From contig JANBPK010000721.1 in NCBI GenBank assembly GCA_027579435.1, positions 68,155 through 132,154 of the forward strand: a DNA stretch of 64,000 nt, given 5' to 3'. Below, in pieces: positions 22,324 through 33,407 of the stretch. Made by a program: the position numbers and the translations under genes. The stretch comes from Candolleomyces eurysporus. Taxonomy: Eukaryota > Basidiomycota > Agaricomycetes > Agaricales > Psathyrellaceae. Numbering within the stretch: position 1 is the first letter of the stretch; the number at the start of each line of letters is the position of its first letter. Under the pieces are notes generated by a model. It searched no databases. It saw only the letters and a list, made by a program, of their open reading frames with translations, and was not told the origin of the DNA.

Positions 22324-24144
22324 CTAAGCAGGTGTGATGGGGAACCAGCGATTGAATATGTTCTCGGGGTCATACGTCTTCTTAATCTGCTGGAGCTTGG
22401 GATAATTGGAGGCAAAGGCGGCTTCCGCCTTCTGAGCTAGGTGATCTCCGCTCGGATGGCCAACCTTCGAGTCTGGCATGTCAAGGTCTATGTGGACATA
22501 TCAACGAATGAGAAAGCCGCAATAGAAGTAATATCCTGGAATTTACCATGGCCGTAGTTGGTGTATCCAAGTTCCTCAGCGCCCTCCCCTCGCATGACAA
22601 TGTCGATGAGTTGCTTGGCTACATCCCTTGCCCCGTTGGTCCTTTCAAGAGAGCCTTCCCAGCTGACTGAGGTCAAGATGTTCGACCCAAATTGCCGACG
22701 GAAGGCTGTTGAAGGAATTGGTACGGCGTTGACCTTATCAAGAGGCAAGTATTCATAAATCAAAGCGGAACGGAATACTCCCTCCGCAGCTATCTTTGCA
22801 GATCTATCGAGCGCTTCCAAGATAGACCTGTGGTCTGGAGAGCTTTGGATAACACCCTTTAGGTAATAGCCTTTGCCATGCTCTGAGAACGCATTCTGGA
22901 TAAAATAGCGTCAGAGATACAATGAAGGTGAGTGAAGTTGACGTTAGCATACCTGCATACTGTTGAGCTGCTCGTACGGTATTTCCTTCGCCATGTCCAT
23001 GACAGGCCCTATTTCATAAAAATCAGTACTGATTGAGGAGGCAGCGCGTCGCCCAGATATCAACTCACCAATGTCGAAGAACGCTTTGTAGTTAGCTCGT
23101 CCTTCTTCTTCGGATCCATTGTAGAAAAACATGATCATCACAATCGGGCGGCCTGGTCAGAAATTGTAAGTATTTCGGTACTGGTGAAGACAAGTTCATC
23201 CGTCACACTCACCATCAGGTCCAGCTGTAGCAATCTGTATCATCCCTTCATCTGCTTTCACATTGTTCCACCACTGTTTGGTTGCTTCGACCAGTTTTTC
23301 CACCTTGTCTGGAGTGAAGATGGCAGGTCCAGCAAAGACGGTCTTCCTCTGTGGGTGCAACCGATATACGAACTCTGTCACGACACCGAAGTTGCCGCCT
23401 CCGCCTCGCACGGCCCAGAAGAGGTCGGTATTCTCGGTTTCGTTGACGGTCAAGACGGAACCGTCTGCTGTGACAATGGTGACCTGGACCAATTAGTTGA
23501 GATTGAGGATCGGATATGACGGATGAAATTATCACCCTACCTGAACAAGGTTATCGATGGTTAGACCATAGCGCCCGGTGAGCCAGCCGTATCCACCACC
23601 CAGGGTAAGTCTGGCCAAGTAGGTGTTAATGAGGGCATTATAGAACCGGAAACAGACAGAAACTCACCCTCCAACACCGGTCTATATATAACAAAGATAA
23701 GGTTAGCTAAAAGCTCCCAATCAGGCAGATAGAAGGAAGAATACAGACGTGGTTAACAGTTCCACCGACGGTGGCAAGGCCATACTTGATGGCCTCCGCA
23801 TCTACGTCTCGCCAGAGGGCACCACCTCCTACGTAGCCCAACTTTTGTTCAGCGTCTACGCGAACATTGTTCAAATGACGACTGAGATCGATGACGAGCC
23901 CTCCTTCAGCAGAAGAGGCACCACCAGCGTTGTGTCCTCCACCACGAACTGCGATGGGGAGCTGGTTCTCCTTCGCGAATGCGATGGAATGCACGACATC
24001 CTCTGCGTTCTTGACGAAGACCACGACACGAGCTTTACGCTCAGCGTTCTTAGCCCATCGTGCAATAGCAGCGTCGTAGCCTGGGTCTTCCGGGGTCACA
24101 ACTTCTCCTTTGACGGAGCGAGCAAGAGAGGTAAAGTCTGCCAT
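22324..24144 (-). CDS. FAD-linked oxidoreductase, BBE/GlcD type, copy 1
   Basis: Flavoprotein oxidase of the berberine-bridge/vanillyl-alcohol-oxidase fold, about 470 residues. It starts at [15 protein letters not shown] (24144), the start shared with copy 2, although an in-frame ATG exists at 24177. The FAD-binding half has [20 protein letters not shown] and [14 protein letters not shown], whose His is the usual 8-alpha-histidyl FAD attachment site. [20 protein letters not shown] follows. The Cys used for a second covalent bond in bicovalent members is absent there. [18 protein letters not shown] comes next. The C-terminus has the BBE motif [20 protein letters not shown]. About seven short introns are present. 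No secretion signal is seen at the N-terminus. The substrate is unknown; family members oxidise sugars, alkaloids or phenolics using oxygen. Confidence 0.9.
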
Positions 24145-25182
24145 GTCGATGAAGAGTTTAGAGAGACTGCTGGTCAAATTTCAGGTTTGTGGGCTGGCCA
24201 AGTTGGTGAAGGGCATTAGCATTCTGGTCCTTTACTTATATATATCGCAAGTGCCTTGACTAGAGGGTTCATGTATCGCCAGAATGGATCAACAACGAGT
24301 TGCAACTTCGAAGTTGCCATCATCATTGGGGGTTCGCAGACACTAAGCACGCAGCACAGGTGACAGGATGACTCGTCGCCGGCGGATTCGTATCACATTG
24401 TTGGGGTTGAAACTGTTCCGCAGAACAAGCAGAACTGGAAGAACGCAGTACGCGTCTCGTCGGCTGGTTGAGGCCAAGGCCTTCTCGTGATGAGTCTTTG
24501 TCTCGTTAACCGTGTCTTGCCGAATACTCGCCCGAGTCAAAGGCCAATCAAAAGTCCAGGAAGGTGCAGAAACCCTGCAATAACCTGTCAGCAAATCGTC
24601 GGATGTGAGCGTGAGTTAAGCGATATAGTAAGAAGTATGTGTCATGGAGGCTCATGAGTGGTTGTGGCGACCGTAGCAAGCGGACGCAGTCGCCATCAAT
24701 TCTCATGTCGGGGTTGTGATCAGCATCAGTTTGGAGGCTTGAATGCTTTGCAAAAAAGAAGATGCAAGAGGTAGGACAAAGTTCCCATTGAATCGGATAT
24801 TCCAAGCGACACGAGATCTGCACACAATTAAAATACAGCTAGGCGATGCAAAAGCCAGTAGTCGAGAAGTAGACAAATAACCAATCCAACAGCACAGGGT
24901 ATGGCATCTCCACGGCTAGGCAAGTCCCGCTAAGGGATAGGCGAAAGACGCGAATGTCACTCTTACTGAATTCGCATGAATCAGTCAAGAAGCTAGCCCA
25001 AGTGTGGTGATAGCATGCGTGGAGCCAGGAGAGAATTGAAAAAGGAGTGGAGGAAACAAAAAAGAATGGGAATATCCAAGAGTGTAGCGACAAAGAGCCA
25101 GAATATTTGGTCGGCAATGAGACCAAGTTGGCATAAAGACAAGAGAAGACTCGCAGTCACCGTACTGGGTGGTCAGAACTCT
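24145..25182. other. noncoding part of duplication unit 1
   Basis: Promoter side of oxidoreductase copy 1, then about 800 bp without a supportable gene. It is homologous to 27396-28397, with many substitutions and small indels. The lack of coding constraint in both copies suggests plain intergenic DNA. Confidence 0.55.
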
Positions 25183-25440
25183 GACCCACCGGCGACTCCA
25201 AGGGTCATGATCTGGGCAGCGACACCATCATCATTCTGGTCCACTGGTCCATTTTCGAGAACTTGTCCAACTTATCTGCATTGGGACGTGGGAACCGAAA
25301 GCCGGTTGAACCGTCGGACTTCTGCGTCGAAGAAGGGAGAGAAGGCACCGGCTAATTTCTGTTATGTGGATGAAGTCGCGACGGTGCTTCCCAGTTACTG
25401 GACTGCTCCTGCTCCGAAGGCTCAAGGGATTGACAAACTT
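25183..25440 (+). pseudogene. relic of the acidic protein gene 3' end
   Basis: Matches 21896-22162, starting with GACCCACCGGCGACTCCA. The end encodes KAPANFCYVDEVATVLPSYW, nearly the same as the parent's final residues. Upstream, several 1-2 nt indels scramble the frame, and the parental stop codon is lost. There is no promoter or first exon. It marks the left end of duplication unit 2. Confidence 0.85.
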
Positions 25441-25575
25441 TCCGAGACAATGTAAAAATTGTCACTGAGGAATTGACACATTTGTACATTGACCTACTAT
25501 AACGCTATTGATTGGAACTTGTGTACGTATTAGGCCTCAATACACCTGAATACGCGTCTGTTGTCGAATGTGTAT

Positions 25576-27395
25576 CTAAGCAGGTGTGATGGGGAACCAG
25601 CGATTGAATATGTTCTCGGGGTCATATATCTTCTTAATCTGCTGGAGCTTGGGGTAATTGGATGCAAAGGCGGCTTCCGCCTTCAGAGCTAGGTGATCTC
25701 CGCTCGGATGGCCAACCTTTGAGTCTGGCATGTCAAGGTCTATGTGGACATATCAGCGAGTGAGAAAGACACAATAGAAGTAATATCCTGGAATTTACCA
25801 TGGCCGTAGTTGGTGTATCCAAGTTCTTCAGCGCCTTCCACTCGCATGACAATGTCGATTAGTTCCTTGGCTACATCCCTCGCTCCGTTGGTCCTTTCGA
25901 GAGAACCTTCCCAGCTGATCGAGGTCAAGATGTTCGACCCAAATTGCCGACGGAAGGCTGTCGAAGGAATTGGTACGGCGTTGACCTTATCAAGAGGCAA
26001 ATATTCATAAATCAAAGCGGGACGGAATATCCCCTCCGCGGTTATCCTTGCAGATCTATCGAGCACTTCGGAGATAGACCTGTGGTCTGGGGAGTTTTGA
26101 ATAACGCCCTTCAGGTAGTAGCCTTTGCCATACTCCGCGAACGCATTCTGGATAAAACAGCGTTAGAGATACAATGAAGGTGAGCGAAGTTGACGTTAGC
26201 ATACCTGCAGACTGTTAAGCTGTTCGTACGGTATTTCCTTCGCCATGTCCATGACAGGCCCTATTTCACGAATCAGTACGATTGAAGAGGCAGCGCGTCG
26301 CGCAGATATCAACTCACCAACGTCGAAGAATGCCTTGTAGTTAGCTCGTCCTTCTTCTTCGGATCCATTGTAGAAAAACATGATAATCACAGCCGGGCGA
26401 CCTGGTCAGAAATTCTAAGTATTTCGGTGCTAATGGAGCCAGGTTCATAGTGTCACACTCACCATCGGGTCCAACTGTAGCAATCTGTACCATCCCTTCA
26501 TCCGCTTTCACATTATTCCACCATTGTTTGGTCACTTCTACCAGTTTCTCAACCTTGTCTGGAGTGAAGATGGCATGTCCAGCAAAGACGGTCTTCCTCT
26601 GTGGGTGCAATCGGTATACGAACTCTGTCACGACACCGAAGTTGCCGCCTCCGCCTCGCACGGCCCAGAAGAGGTCGCTATTCTCGGTTTCGTTGACGGT
26701 CAAGACGGAACCGTCTGCTGTGACAATGGTGACCTGGACGGATTTATTGAGATGAGGATCGGATATGACGGATGAAATGATCACCCTACCTGAACAAGGT
26801 TATCGATGGTTAGGCCATAGCGCCCAGTGAGCCAGCCGTATCCACCACCCAGGGTAAGTCTAGCCAAGGGGTGTTAATGAGGGCACTATAGAACCGAAAA
26901 CAGACAGAAAACTCACCCTCCAACGCCGGTCTATATATAACAAAGATAAGGTTAGCTAAAAGCTCTCAACCAGATAGAAGAAACTTCAAAAATACAGACG
27001 TGGTTAATGGTTCCGCCAACGGTGGCAAGACCATACTTGATGGCCTCCGCATCTACGTCTCGCCAGAGGGCACCACCTCCTACGTAGCCCAACTTTTGCT
27101 CAGCGTCTACACGAACATGGTTCAAATGACGACTGAGATCGATGACGAGCCCTCCTTCAGCAGAAGAGGCACCACCAGCGTTGTGTCCTCCACCACGAAC
27201 TGCGATGGGGAGCTGATTCTCCTTTGCGAATGCGATGGAATGCATGACGTCTTCTGCGTTCTTGACGAAGACCACGACACGAGCTTTACGCTCAGCGTTC
27301 TTAGCCCATCGAGTGATAGCAGCGTCGTAGCCCGGATCTTCCGGGGTCACAACTTCTCCTTTGACGGAGCGAGCAAGAGAGGTAAAGTCTGCCAT
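25576..27395 (-). CDS. FAD-linked oxidoreductase, BBE/GlcD type, copy 2
   Basis: Paralogue of copy 1 with the same start ([15 protein letters not shown]), the same intron positions and nearly the same length (1,820 versus 1,821 bp of gene). The FAD-histidine motif [31 protein letters not shown] and [18 protein letters not shown] are intact. The C-terminus reads [20 protein letters not shown] before TAG at 25576-25578. Substitutions are mostly silent or conservative (for example Ala to Thr, Val to Met, Lys to Glu) and no frame break is visible. It is therefore probably functional, and both copies appear under constraint. It lies tail-to-tail with the relic at 25183-25440, and its upstream neighbour is RNase III. 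Confidence 0.9.
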
Positions 27396-28397
27396 GTCGA
27401 TGAAGAGTTTAGGGAGACTGCTGATCGGGTTTCAGGTTTGTGGGCTGGTCAAGTTATGAGGAACATTTAGCATCCTAGACCTTGACTTATATACTGCATG
27501 GGCATTGACCAGGGGGTCCTGTACCGCCATGAACGTTGAACGACGAGAAGTAAAATGCTGCCGTCATCATTGCAGTTCGTCGCAGACGACTACTAAGCAC
27601 GCAGCACAGGTGTCAAGGTCACTCGTCGCGGGCGGATTTGTTTCACATTATTAATCAGAAACCATTCCGCAGAACGACCAGAACTGGGAGGACGCGGCGC
27701 GTCTCGTCGGCTGGCTGAGGCCAAGGCCTTCTCAGGGGCTTCGTGATGAGGGTTCGTCTGTTAACCATGTCGAACAGTCGCCCGAGCCAAAGGCCAACCA
27801 AGAGTGCAGGAAGGTGCAGAAGTCCTGCGAAAACCTGTCAGAAAATCGTCGACCATGACTGTAACTTGATAGAGTCAGAGACATGTGGTTGTGGCGACCG
27901 TAGAAAGCGGACGCAGTCGCCATCAATTGTCATGTTAGGGCTATGATCAGCATCGATTTTGAGGGCTTGCATGCTGTGCAAAAAAGGAGATGCAAGAGGT
28001 AGGAGAAGGTTCTCGTTAAATTGGATATTCGAAGCGACATGAGATCTGCACACGAGTAATATACAGCTAAGCGAAGCAAAAGGGGCCAGTATACAAGAAG
28101 TAGACAAATAACCAGTCCAACAACACAGGGCATGTCATCTCCACACCAAAGCTAGGCAAGTCCCGCTAAGGGATAGACGAAAGACGCGGGTATCACTCCT
28201 ACTGTAGTTCGCATAAACCAGTCAAGAAGCTAGCCCAAGTGTGGAGATAAAATGCGTGGAGCCAGGAGAGGACGGAGGAAGAGAAAAGAAAAGGGAATGT
28301 CCAAAAGTGTAGCGACAAAGCGCTATTATACCTGGTCTGCAATGAGACTACAGTCGGCATGAAGAAAAGAGAAGACTTACAGTCACCGGAATGGTGG
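27396..28397. other. noncoding part of duplication unit 2
   Basis: Counterpart of 24145-25182. It serves as promoter of oxidoreductase copy 2 and as the 3' region of RNase III. No gene is supportable. Confidence 0.55.
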
Positions 28398-29840
28398 TCA
28401 GACCTCGATCCCCAACTTGACCAATCCTTCCTTCGCAGCCTCGTTCCTCGCCGATTTCTTGGTATTACCTCGACCGCGCCCGTAGAATTCTCCGTCAACA
28501 AGCACCCTGACGTACCACACAGGCGTCACCTGCGTTCCTTCAATCCTGAGGTGTGCAGGGACTCCNGGGTCCGCGTACCACCCTGCGGGGACAACGGCGG
28601 TGGACGTTACACCCCCGCTGTCGACTGAGGAAGTGGCGGGCGCATCCGTATTGCCGCGAGCGGAAAGTGGAGTAGATGTGACATCTTTCCCATCCCAGTA
28701 CACCCATTCAACCCTCTTATTCGCCTTCTGCAAGTGCTGGTTGAATAAAGCCAGGTGACCGGTCGTCCCATAGAACGTTGCCGCATGGGCGCTGCTCTCT
28801 TGATTAGCCGTGATGCTGCCTTCCCTTGCGCCAGCTTGAGCAAGAGAAGGGGGCNAAAGGCGGAAGGTTGTGTTGCTTGCGCACGATATGGTACGCTTCA
28901 CGGGCGAAGGGCTCGAAAAGTGGTCTCAGCCACGCTTGAACGACCCCCAGGCCTTGGTCTCTGAACAGGCCTCCGACGAAGGCCTAGGAAAGTCTATTAA
29001 CAACAAGCAGACGGCTGGCTCAGGGAGAGGTTCCTACCTCGAAAACATCGGCTGTAGGAGAACGAAGGGCTGGTCAGAATACACGAGATGAATCGACATC
29101 GCGGAACTCTAACCTTGAACGTTGGTCGACGCGCGTAACGTGAGAGCTTGGGCAGGATGAAGTCGTAATCGATCAGGAAGCTTATACCTCTTGGATCTAG
29201 CACGCATGTGAGAAACACTATGCCAGATATAGATGAGGGATATGCCAGACGGCGCTCACATATCGGCGAGGGTGGAATTTCCAACCATCAAGGATCGGAT
29301 TTTCTGGGAGAATCNAAAAAAAAAAAANGCATAATAGTCAATGGAAGGTGGAGTCGCCAGATGTCGGCACTCACCGTTGACGGTCCAACCCGAAGACCAG
29401 GATAGAGCTCGAACATCAAATTGGTGACAACTAAGCCGAGAACCATATCACCGAGATGTTCGTATCTGGAACAAAAGAACATAGAAGCGTGACAGAAACA
29501 TGAGCATGGAGCGTCCAATGAGGAGGAGATGGCAACAGCAATGGAGCCAACAGGGTTGCGGGCGACGTACTTCTCGTTATCTGGGCTAGGATCGTCCGGG
29601 TGATCCTCGAATACATGGGTAGGTCGAGCAGCGACACTGCGATGCGTGAAGACCTGGTCATTGATTCGGGCGTCCCCAATGACTGGAAGCACCGGAAGGT
29701 TGATAGAGTTTGGGCCAAAGTCAGGGCTATATTGTGTGCGTCAGTTCGTGTCAAGATGTTGTTCGAATTGAATCTGCAAGAAGCGAAGCCCACTAGCAGG
29801 GGATAGAAGCAAGACAGGAGAAGAACTCACTCCAGCTTCA
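28398..29840 (-). CDS. small RNase III with C-terminal dsRNA-binding domain
   Basis: Class I-type RNase III (about 320 residues) that would cleave double-stranded RNA, as in Rnt1/Pac1 processing of rRNA and snRNA precursors. The RNase III domain has FTHRSVAARP, the signature YEHLGDMVLG with its acidic pair, IRSLMVGNSTLADM joined to YKLPDRLRL, and ADVFEAFVGGLFRDQG with the second acidic pair. All four catalytic acidic positions appear conserved. The C-terminal dsRBD runs from LALFNQHLQKANKRVEWVY to GRGRGNTKKSARNEAAKEGL. At least seven exons: the first coding exon is only 11 nt (29840-29830, tentative), then 29726-29571, 29465-29375 and others, including a 14-nt microexon at 29051-29038. An N at 28855 is an extra call; dropping it joins the two domains in frame. 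Stop TGA is at 28398-28400. A mitochondrial mL44-like role is less likely, because the catalytic residues are kept. Confidence 0.85.
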
Positions 29841-30884
29841 TCTTCTCTTCAGATTCTTCAACCGGAAATGAAGGACTTGGACGAGCAAGTGAAGACAGTG
29901 GCTGAAAGGCACTCAGGTGGCGGCAGGTGCAGTTGCGAGTGAGAACCCGTAGTCTGGAATGGATCATCCACCCGGTCAATCGGGGGATCAACACAGAGCT
30001 CGAGCAGGTAGTTGACCGCTGGTCGGGTAATGGAGGTCGAAGCACACATTCAAGCTGTGTCCGCGTCTCTTAGCTGGCTGCGATGAGATTGGGTCGGAGT
30101 CGAATGAGGGGCCAACAGTCACCGACTCGGGACCGTGCCCATGTTCCCAAGTTCTGGGTCTGTTTACCAACCCGGTAGCACTACCCAGAAGGTATCCAGA
30201 CACCGAGATTCAAGCTATCCAGAGCAACAGAGCCCTGAACATACATGGATTCATTGGAAGCCAGCTTGCCACAATTGCGGAGCAACGCCGGAGTGACCGT
30301 TCGATAGCACGGAGTGGCCATCATGACAGGTCTGAGTCCCTGATGTAGAATCTCCGCGCCAAATCAGACAAAAGGGATGCGAACCGTTGTGAAGGCGTCT
30401 CTTTCGTCGATCCTGAGGAAATCGTGAGTGGATGAAAAGCCCAGACTGTTTGTGGTGGATGGGATCAACATCGGTGAGAAAGAAATGCCACATTTTGCTC
30501 CCGTTTTGATCGACAGTCGGCCGAGCCAGGGGACCTTTGCGCCCACAACCGAGGGCCAAGCTCCAAACAGGAAATTTCAATGCTTTTCAACCGCGGAAAA
30601 GACGCAGATTCAGATGCATGATTCATTTCCCAGCAGTGATTTATGCAAGGGTAAAGGCAGATTTAATGGTTGCGACTCTCAGTCACTTCAGAACGCCCGA
30701 TACAAACTACAGTACGATCTCGCAGGCTCTCGAATCCAATCAGAATATTTCAATGAGATAGAGGCGCGTTTGACAACTCGTTCAGTGGATTGAAAGATAA
30801 TTAAGATCATTTATATGCTAGATCCAAAGGCTGTAAGTTTGGGTATCATTCCTAACGATGCATTTCACCGACATCATGGAGCGA
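29841..30884. other. intergenic, no gene recognised
   Basis: About 1 kb between the RNase III start and the 3' end of thioesterase 1. An open frame of 121 codons on the plus strand (30428-30793) has no recognisable domain, and an antisense frame of similar length overlaps it. I would not annotate either. Confidence 0.5.
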
Positions 30885-31727
30885 CTAATTCATCAATTTC
30901 GCCTGATTAGAAGGAGGCATTGTAAGCTGTGTTCCACTTGCAATTAATCTGTGATTCTCCTTGTCCCAAACCTGTGAAAGATAGAGCTTCAGCTATTTGA
31001 ATATATAGATCTAAAAGGCATACCTGAGTTTGGCCAGAGTTAGACTCGACCCCTGCCGCCAGTGACCGGTTGACAATTCGCAATGTCGTTCCACTGCCCG
31101 GTGGGTTAGCCGAGATATCAAGGGAAAGCCTAGGAAAGCCTATGTAGTAATCCTTACGCGAGTGCACTGCCGTGGAACAGTGCGTTGATGGAACAAGACA
31201 CTCCGGGAGGTGAAATTCGACCTTCTGCAGCATTTGCAACAACCATAGACAGGGTCGAGCACCTATTAGAGCACAATACGCGGGCTTCTTAGAATACTAG
31301 GAGCTGAATTAAGCGACTAGGCGACGAACTCATCTATCAAGAAGATCATGGCTCCTTGATCCAAGACGCCGTCTGCATTGCACATTTCTAGGAGTAAAAA
31401 AAGGGTGATGAAACTTTGAATAAAACTCTCGTAACCGAGCTAGAACTTACCAGGCTTAACGTCAACCTCGCAAACGACTTTTCCCTCAATCTTCTCGGGA
31501 TCTTCGATTCTCGGCACAATCGAAACCTCCTTGACCACCACCCTCTCAGCGATATGATTGCAGAATCCATTCCCCCGGCTTCGAAAGATAGCTAACCACT
31601 TCACCGGTAGCTCCTTTATTGAAACGGGCGCGTTTCCCTCGATGTGCTCAGTCAATGAAGAATCTAATGGCTCGCGAATGAATTTCTGGGTCGCTTCCTG
31701 TTGCTTGTTCTGGGGAATCGTGTCCAT
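30885..31727 (-). CDS. hotdog-fold thioesterase (ACOT13/PaaI type) 1
   Basis: Small 4HBT-family acyl-CoA thioesterase-like protein. The start at 31727 gives MDTIPQNKQQEATQKF, and a first exon ends near VVCEVDVKPG. Later exons carry GVLDQGAMIFLIDEF-type sequence (the typical 'GxxHGGAxxxLxD' position), SINALFHGSALA, and GFPRLSLDISANPPGSGTTL followed by IVNRSLAAGVESNSG. The last exon encodes VWDKENHRLIASGTQLTM and ends with TAG at 30885-30887. VWDKENHRLIASGTQ is the classic strand near the end of ACOT13-like proteins. The substrate is presumably an acyl- or aryl-CoA, inferred from the family. It is arranged head-to-head with thioesterase 2. Confidence 0.8.
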
Positions 31728-32385
31728 TGTAAATGTCGCCGAAATGTCTTGCAGGCAGGAAGGTATCACGGAATGAGCAAGACGAGGAAGATCTCTCTAA
31801 ATTGCGTTTCTAGATCGAGCCAGCTCCGTAGAAATAACATGTTCTGGGGTCAAAACATGAAATTTAAAGCTCGGGTCCGGGATTAGTGAACCGAAACACC
31901 GGTTATCAGGAGTCGGGCACCGGGCATCCTAAAGGGGGATAATTACGTCAGGAACACGGTCAAATGATTCACGGAGATGTTAGTCCGGGCCATGTCTCCG
32001 ACCTCCAATCAACGCCATTTGTTCCCGCTCAAGGCAAAGCAACGACCAAACCTTAGGAAAGCTAGGTCGGAGCAAAGAGCCCAGAAACTCTATCACAGGG
32101 TCAATAAGCGGCGTCTAGGTTTTCTTCCTTATCCTCTCTGCCACCATCACCATGCGGATCGCCGGACGAAAATCGCGCTGCAAACGACTAACTAGCTCCT
32201 ACTAGCTCTCTTCGCTTATTGTCAACTCATTGCCTTGGCTGATAATTCGCTTTGAGGGCTTTCTTCTTCGCCTGCTGGCCTTTATTTTGCTACGGTCTGC
32301 TGTGACCTATCCACATACACACCCTCTGCCTCTCTCCGCCTCTCTCTCTCTCTCTCTCTGAGGTTGCAACTTCGCGCCGTACACC
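31728..32385. promoter_or_regulatory. shared divergent promoter region of two thioesterases
   Basis: 658 bp between divergent start codons. A CT-dinucleotide tract of about 20 bp (about 32341-32360) lies just upstream of the plus-strand ATG at 32386; such pyrimidine tracts are common in fungal core promoters. No other motif is claimed. Confidence 0.5.
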
Positions 32386-33188
32386 ATGGTATATATCTCG
32401 GAAAACTACCAAGGCCGTCTCCCAGAAGTCGACATCACGAATATCCAAGGAAATGCTCCAGACGACGCAAAACGTTTTGTCTGGTCATTGTTCAGACTCT
32501 GCCTTGGAGGGCCTGGGTGGTTCGGTAGCTCGATCGGCGAACACATTGAATGTGTGGAGGTAAATATCTGGGAGGAAACAGCTTCGGAACCTCCGAAAGC
32601 ACAAACCGTCTTCGAAGTCGAGGTCACCAAGGACATGTGCAACTGTTTCAGAGTATTACACGGGGCTTGCGCTGCATACATCATTGACCAGTAAGTTCAA
32701 CTCCCGTTGAAGCTAAGTGTTCTTGAGCTAACAACTCTTGGTGCAGCTGTTCGATGAGCTCAACTGTCGCCCTCGGAACTCTTGTTGGCAAGGACGGAAT
32801 GGGCCTGTCACAAAACATGAATATCACTTGGCACGAAGGACCGACTATGTAAGGACTGGCTTACCTTTCCACCTCCTCTCCACCAATGCTGACGAATGTT
32901 GCTACGCAGAGGGTCGATCCTTCGAATTGTAAACACCTCCACGATCCTTCACGGCCGACAACGAGCGGCTCGAACCGAGGTCAGGATATCTTCTTCCCTA
33001 CTGCAAGAGTGGTCAATTAAGCTTTCCATTTGTAGATATGGAATGGGAAGAGACTCTGCGTATCAGGAAGCCAATCGCTCATAAACGTGCCCAATAAAAT
33101 GGTTCTAGCGAAAGCTAAGCCTCCTCAAACGCCAGGCAGCTTTGACTCGCCGCGGCCAGAACGAGTGGTGCAACTTGCCAGACTATGA
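32386..33188 (+). CDS. hotdog-fold thioesterase (ACOT13/PaaI type) 2
   Basis: Divergent paralogue of thioesterase 1. Exon 1 (32386-32690) starts MVYISENYQGRLPEVDITN and ends FRVLHGACAAYIIDH at the hotdog 'HGA' segment. Exon 2 has CSMSSTVALGTLVGKDGMGL and NITWHEGPT. Exon 3 begins after the acceptor near 32909 and reads IGSILRIVNTSTILHGRQRA. The last exon begins IWNGKRLCVSGSQSL and continues through a short Pro-rich tail to TGA at 33186-33188. Order and motifs match ACOT13-like proteins. The active-site region differs from copy 1 (HGACAA versus GAMIFL), so substrate preference may differ. The chosen ATG has the CACCATGG context of a strong start. Confidence 0.78.
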
Positions 33189-33407
33189 ACCTCCAGATTT
33201 GGAATATTGACCATCCTTANCCCCCTCTGTTCTTCGTCCCGTACTTTTCCGACCTGAAGCTGGATTCCTTCCCTCCGTTCTCTGCTGCCGACCCATTGAC
33301 ATTGACATTGACACTCACTCATGACCATCTCTCGCTTGTAAAATCAAAATGTATACTGATATGCGTACACGGAGTATTTTAGACATTAAAATTATTATAG
33401 GGCGTAT

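Larger units (their letters stand above)
21896..25182. repeat. tandem duplication unit 1 (FAD oxidoreductase copy 1)
   Basis: The left unit of a tandem duplication of about 3.29 kb. It begins inside the last exon of the acidic protein gene and ends near 25165-25182, where the sequence switches from similarity to the RNase III 3' end (GGTGGTCAGA, compare 28394-28403) to a second copy of the acidic-protein 3' end. Noncoding parts are shared too, for example CTAAGCACGCAGCACAGGTG near 24343 and 27594. Confidence 0.85.
25183..28400. repeat. tandem duplication unit 2 (FAD oxidoreductase copy 2)
   Basis: The right unit of the FAD oxidoreductase duplication. It runs from the relic of the acidic protein through oxidoreductase copy 2 to the stop codon of the RNase III gene. 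Homology to unit 1 covers coding, intronic and intergenic parts. Confidence 0.85.

Noticed and set aside
28398..29840. Mitochondrial ribosomal protein mL44 (catalytically dead RNase III)
   Set aside because: Both acidic pairs (in YEHLGD and ADVFEA) are present, which favours an active enzyme.
30428..30793. 121-codon plus-strand ORF
   Set aside because: No domain, intron or homologue within the window. Similar-sized chance ORFs lie on the other strand.
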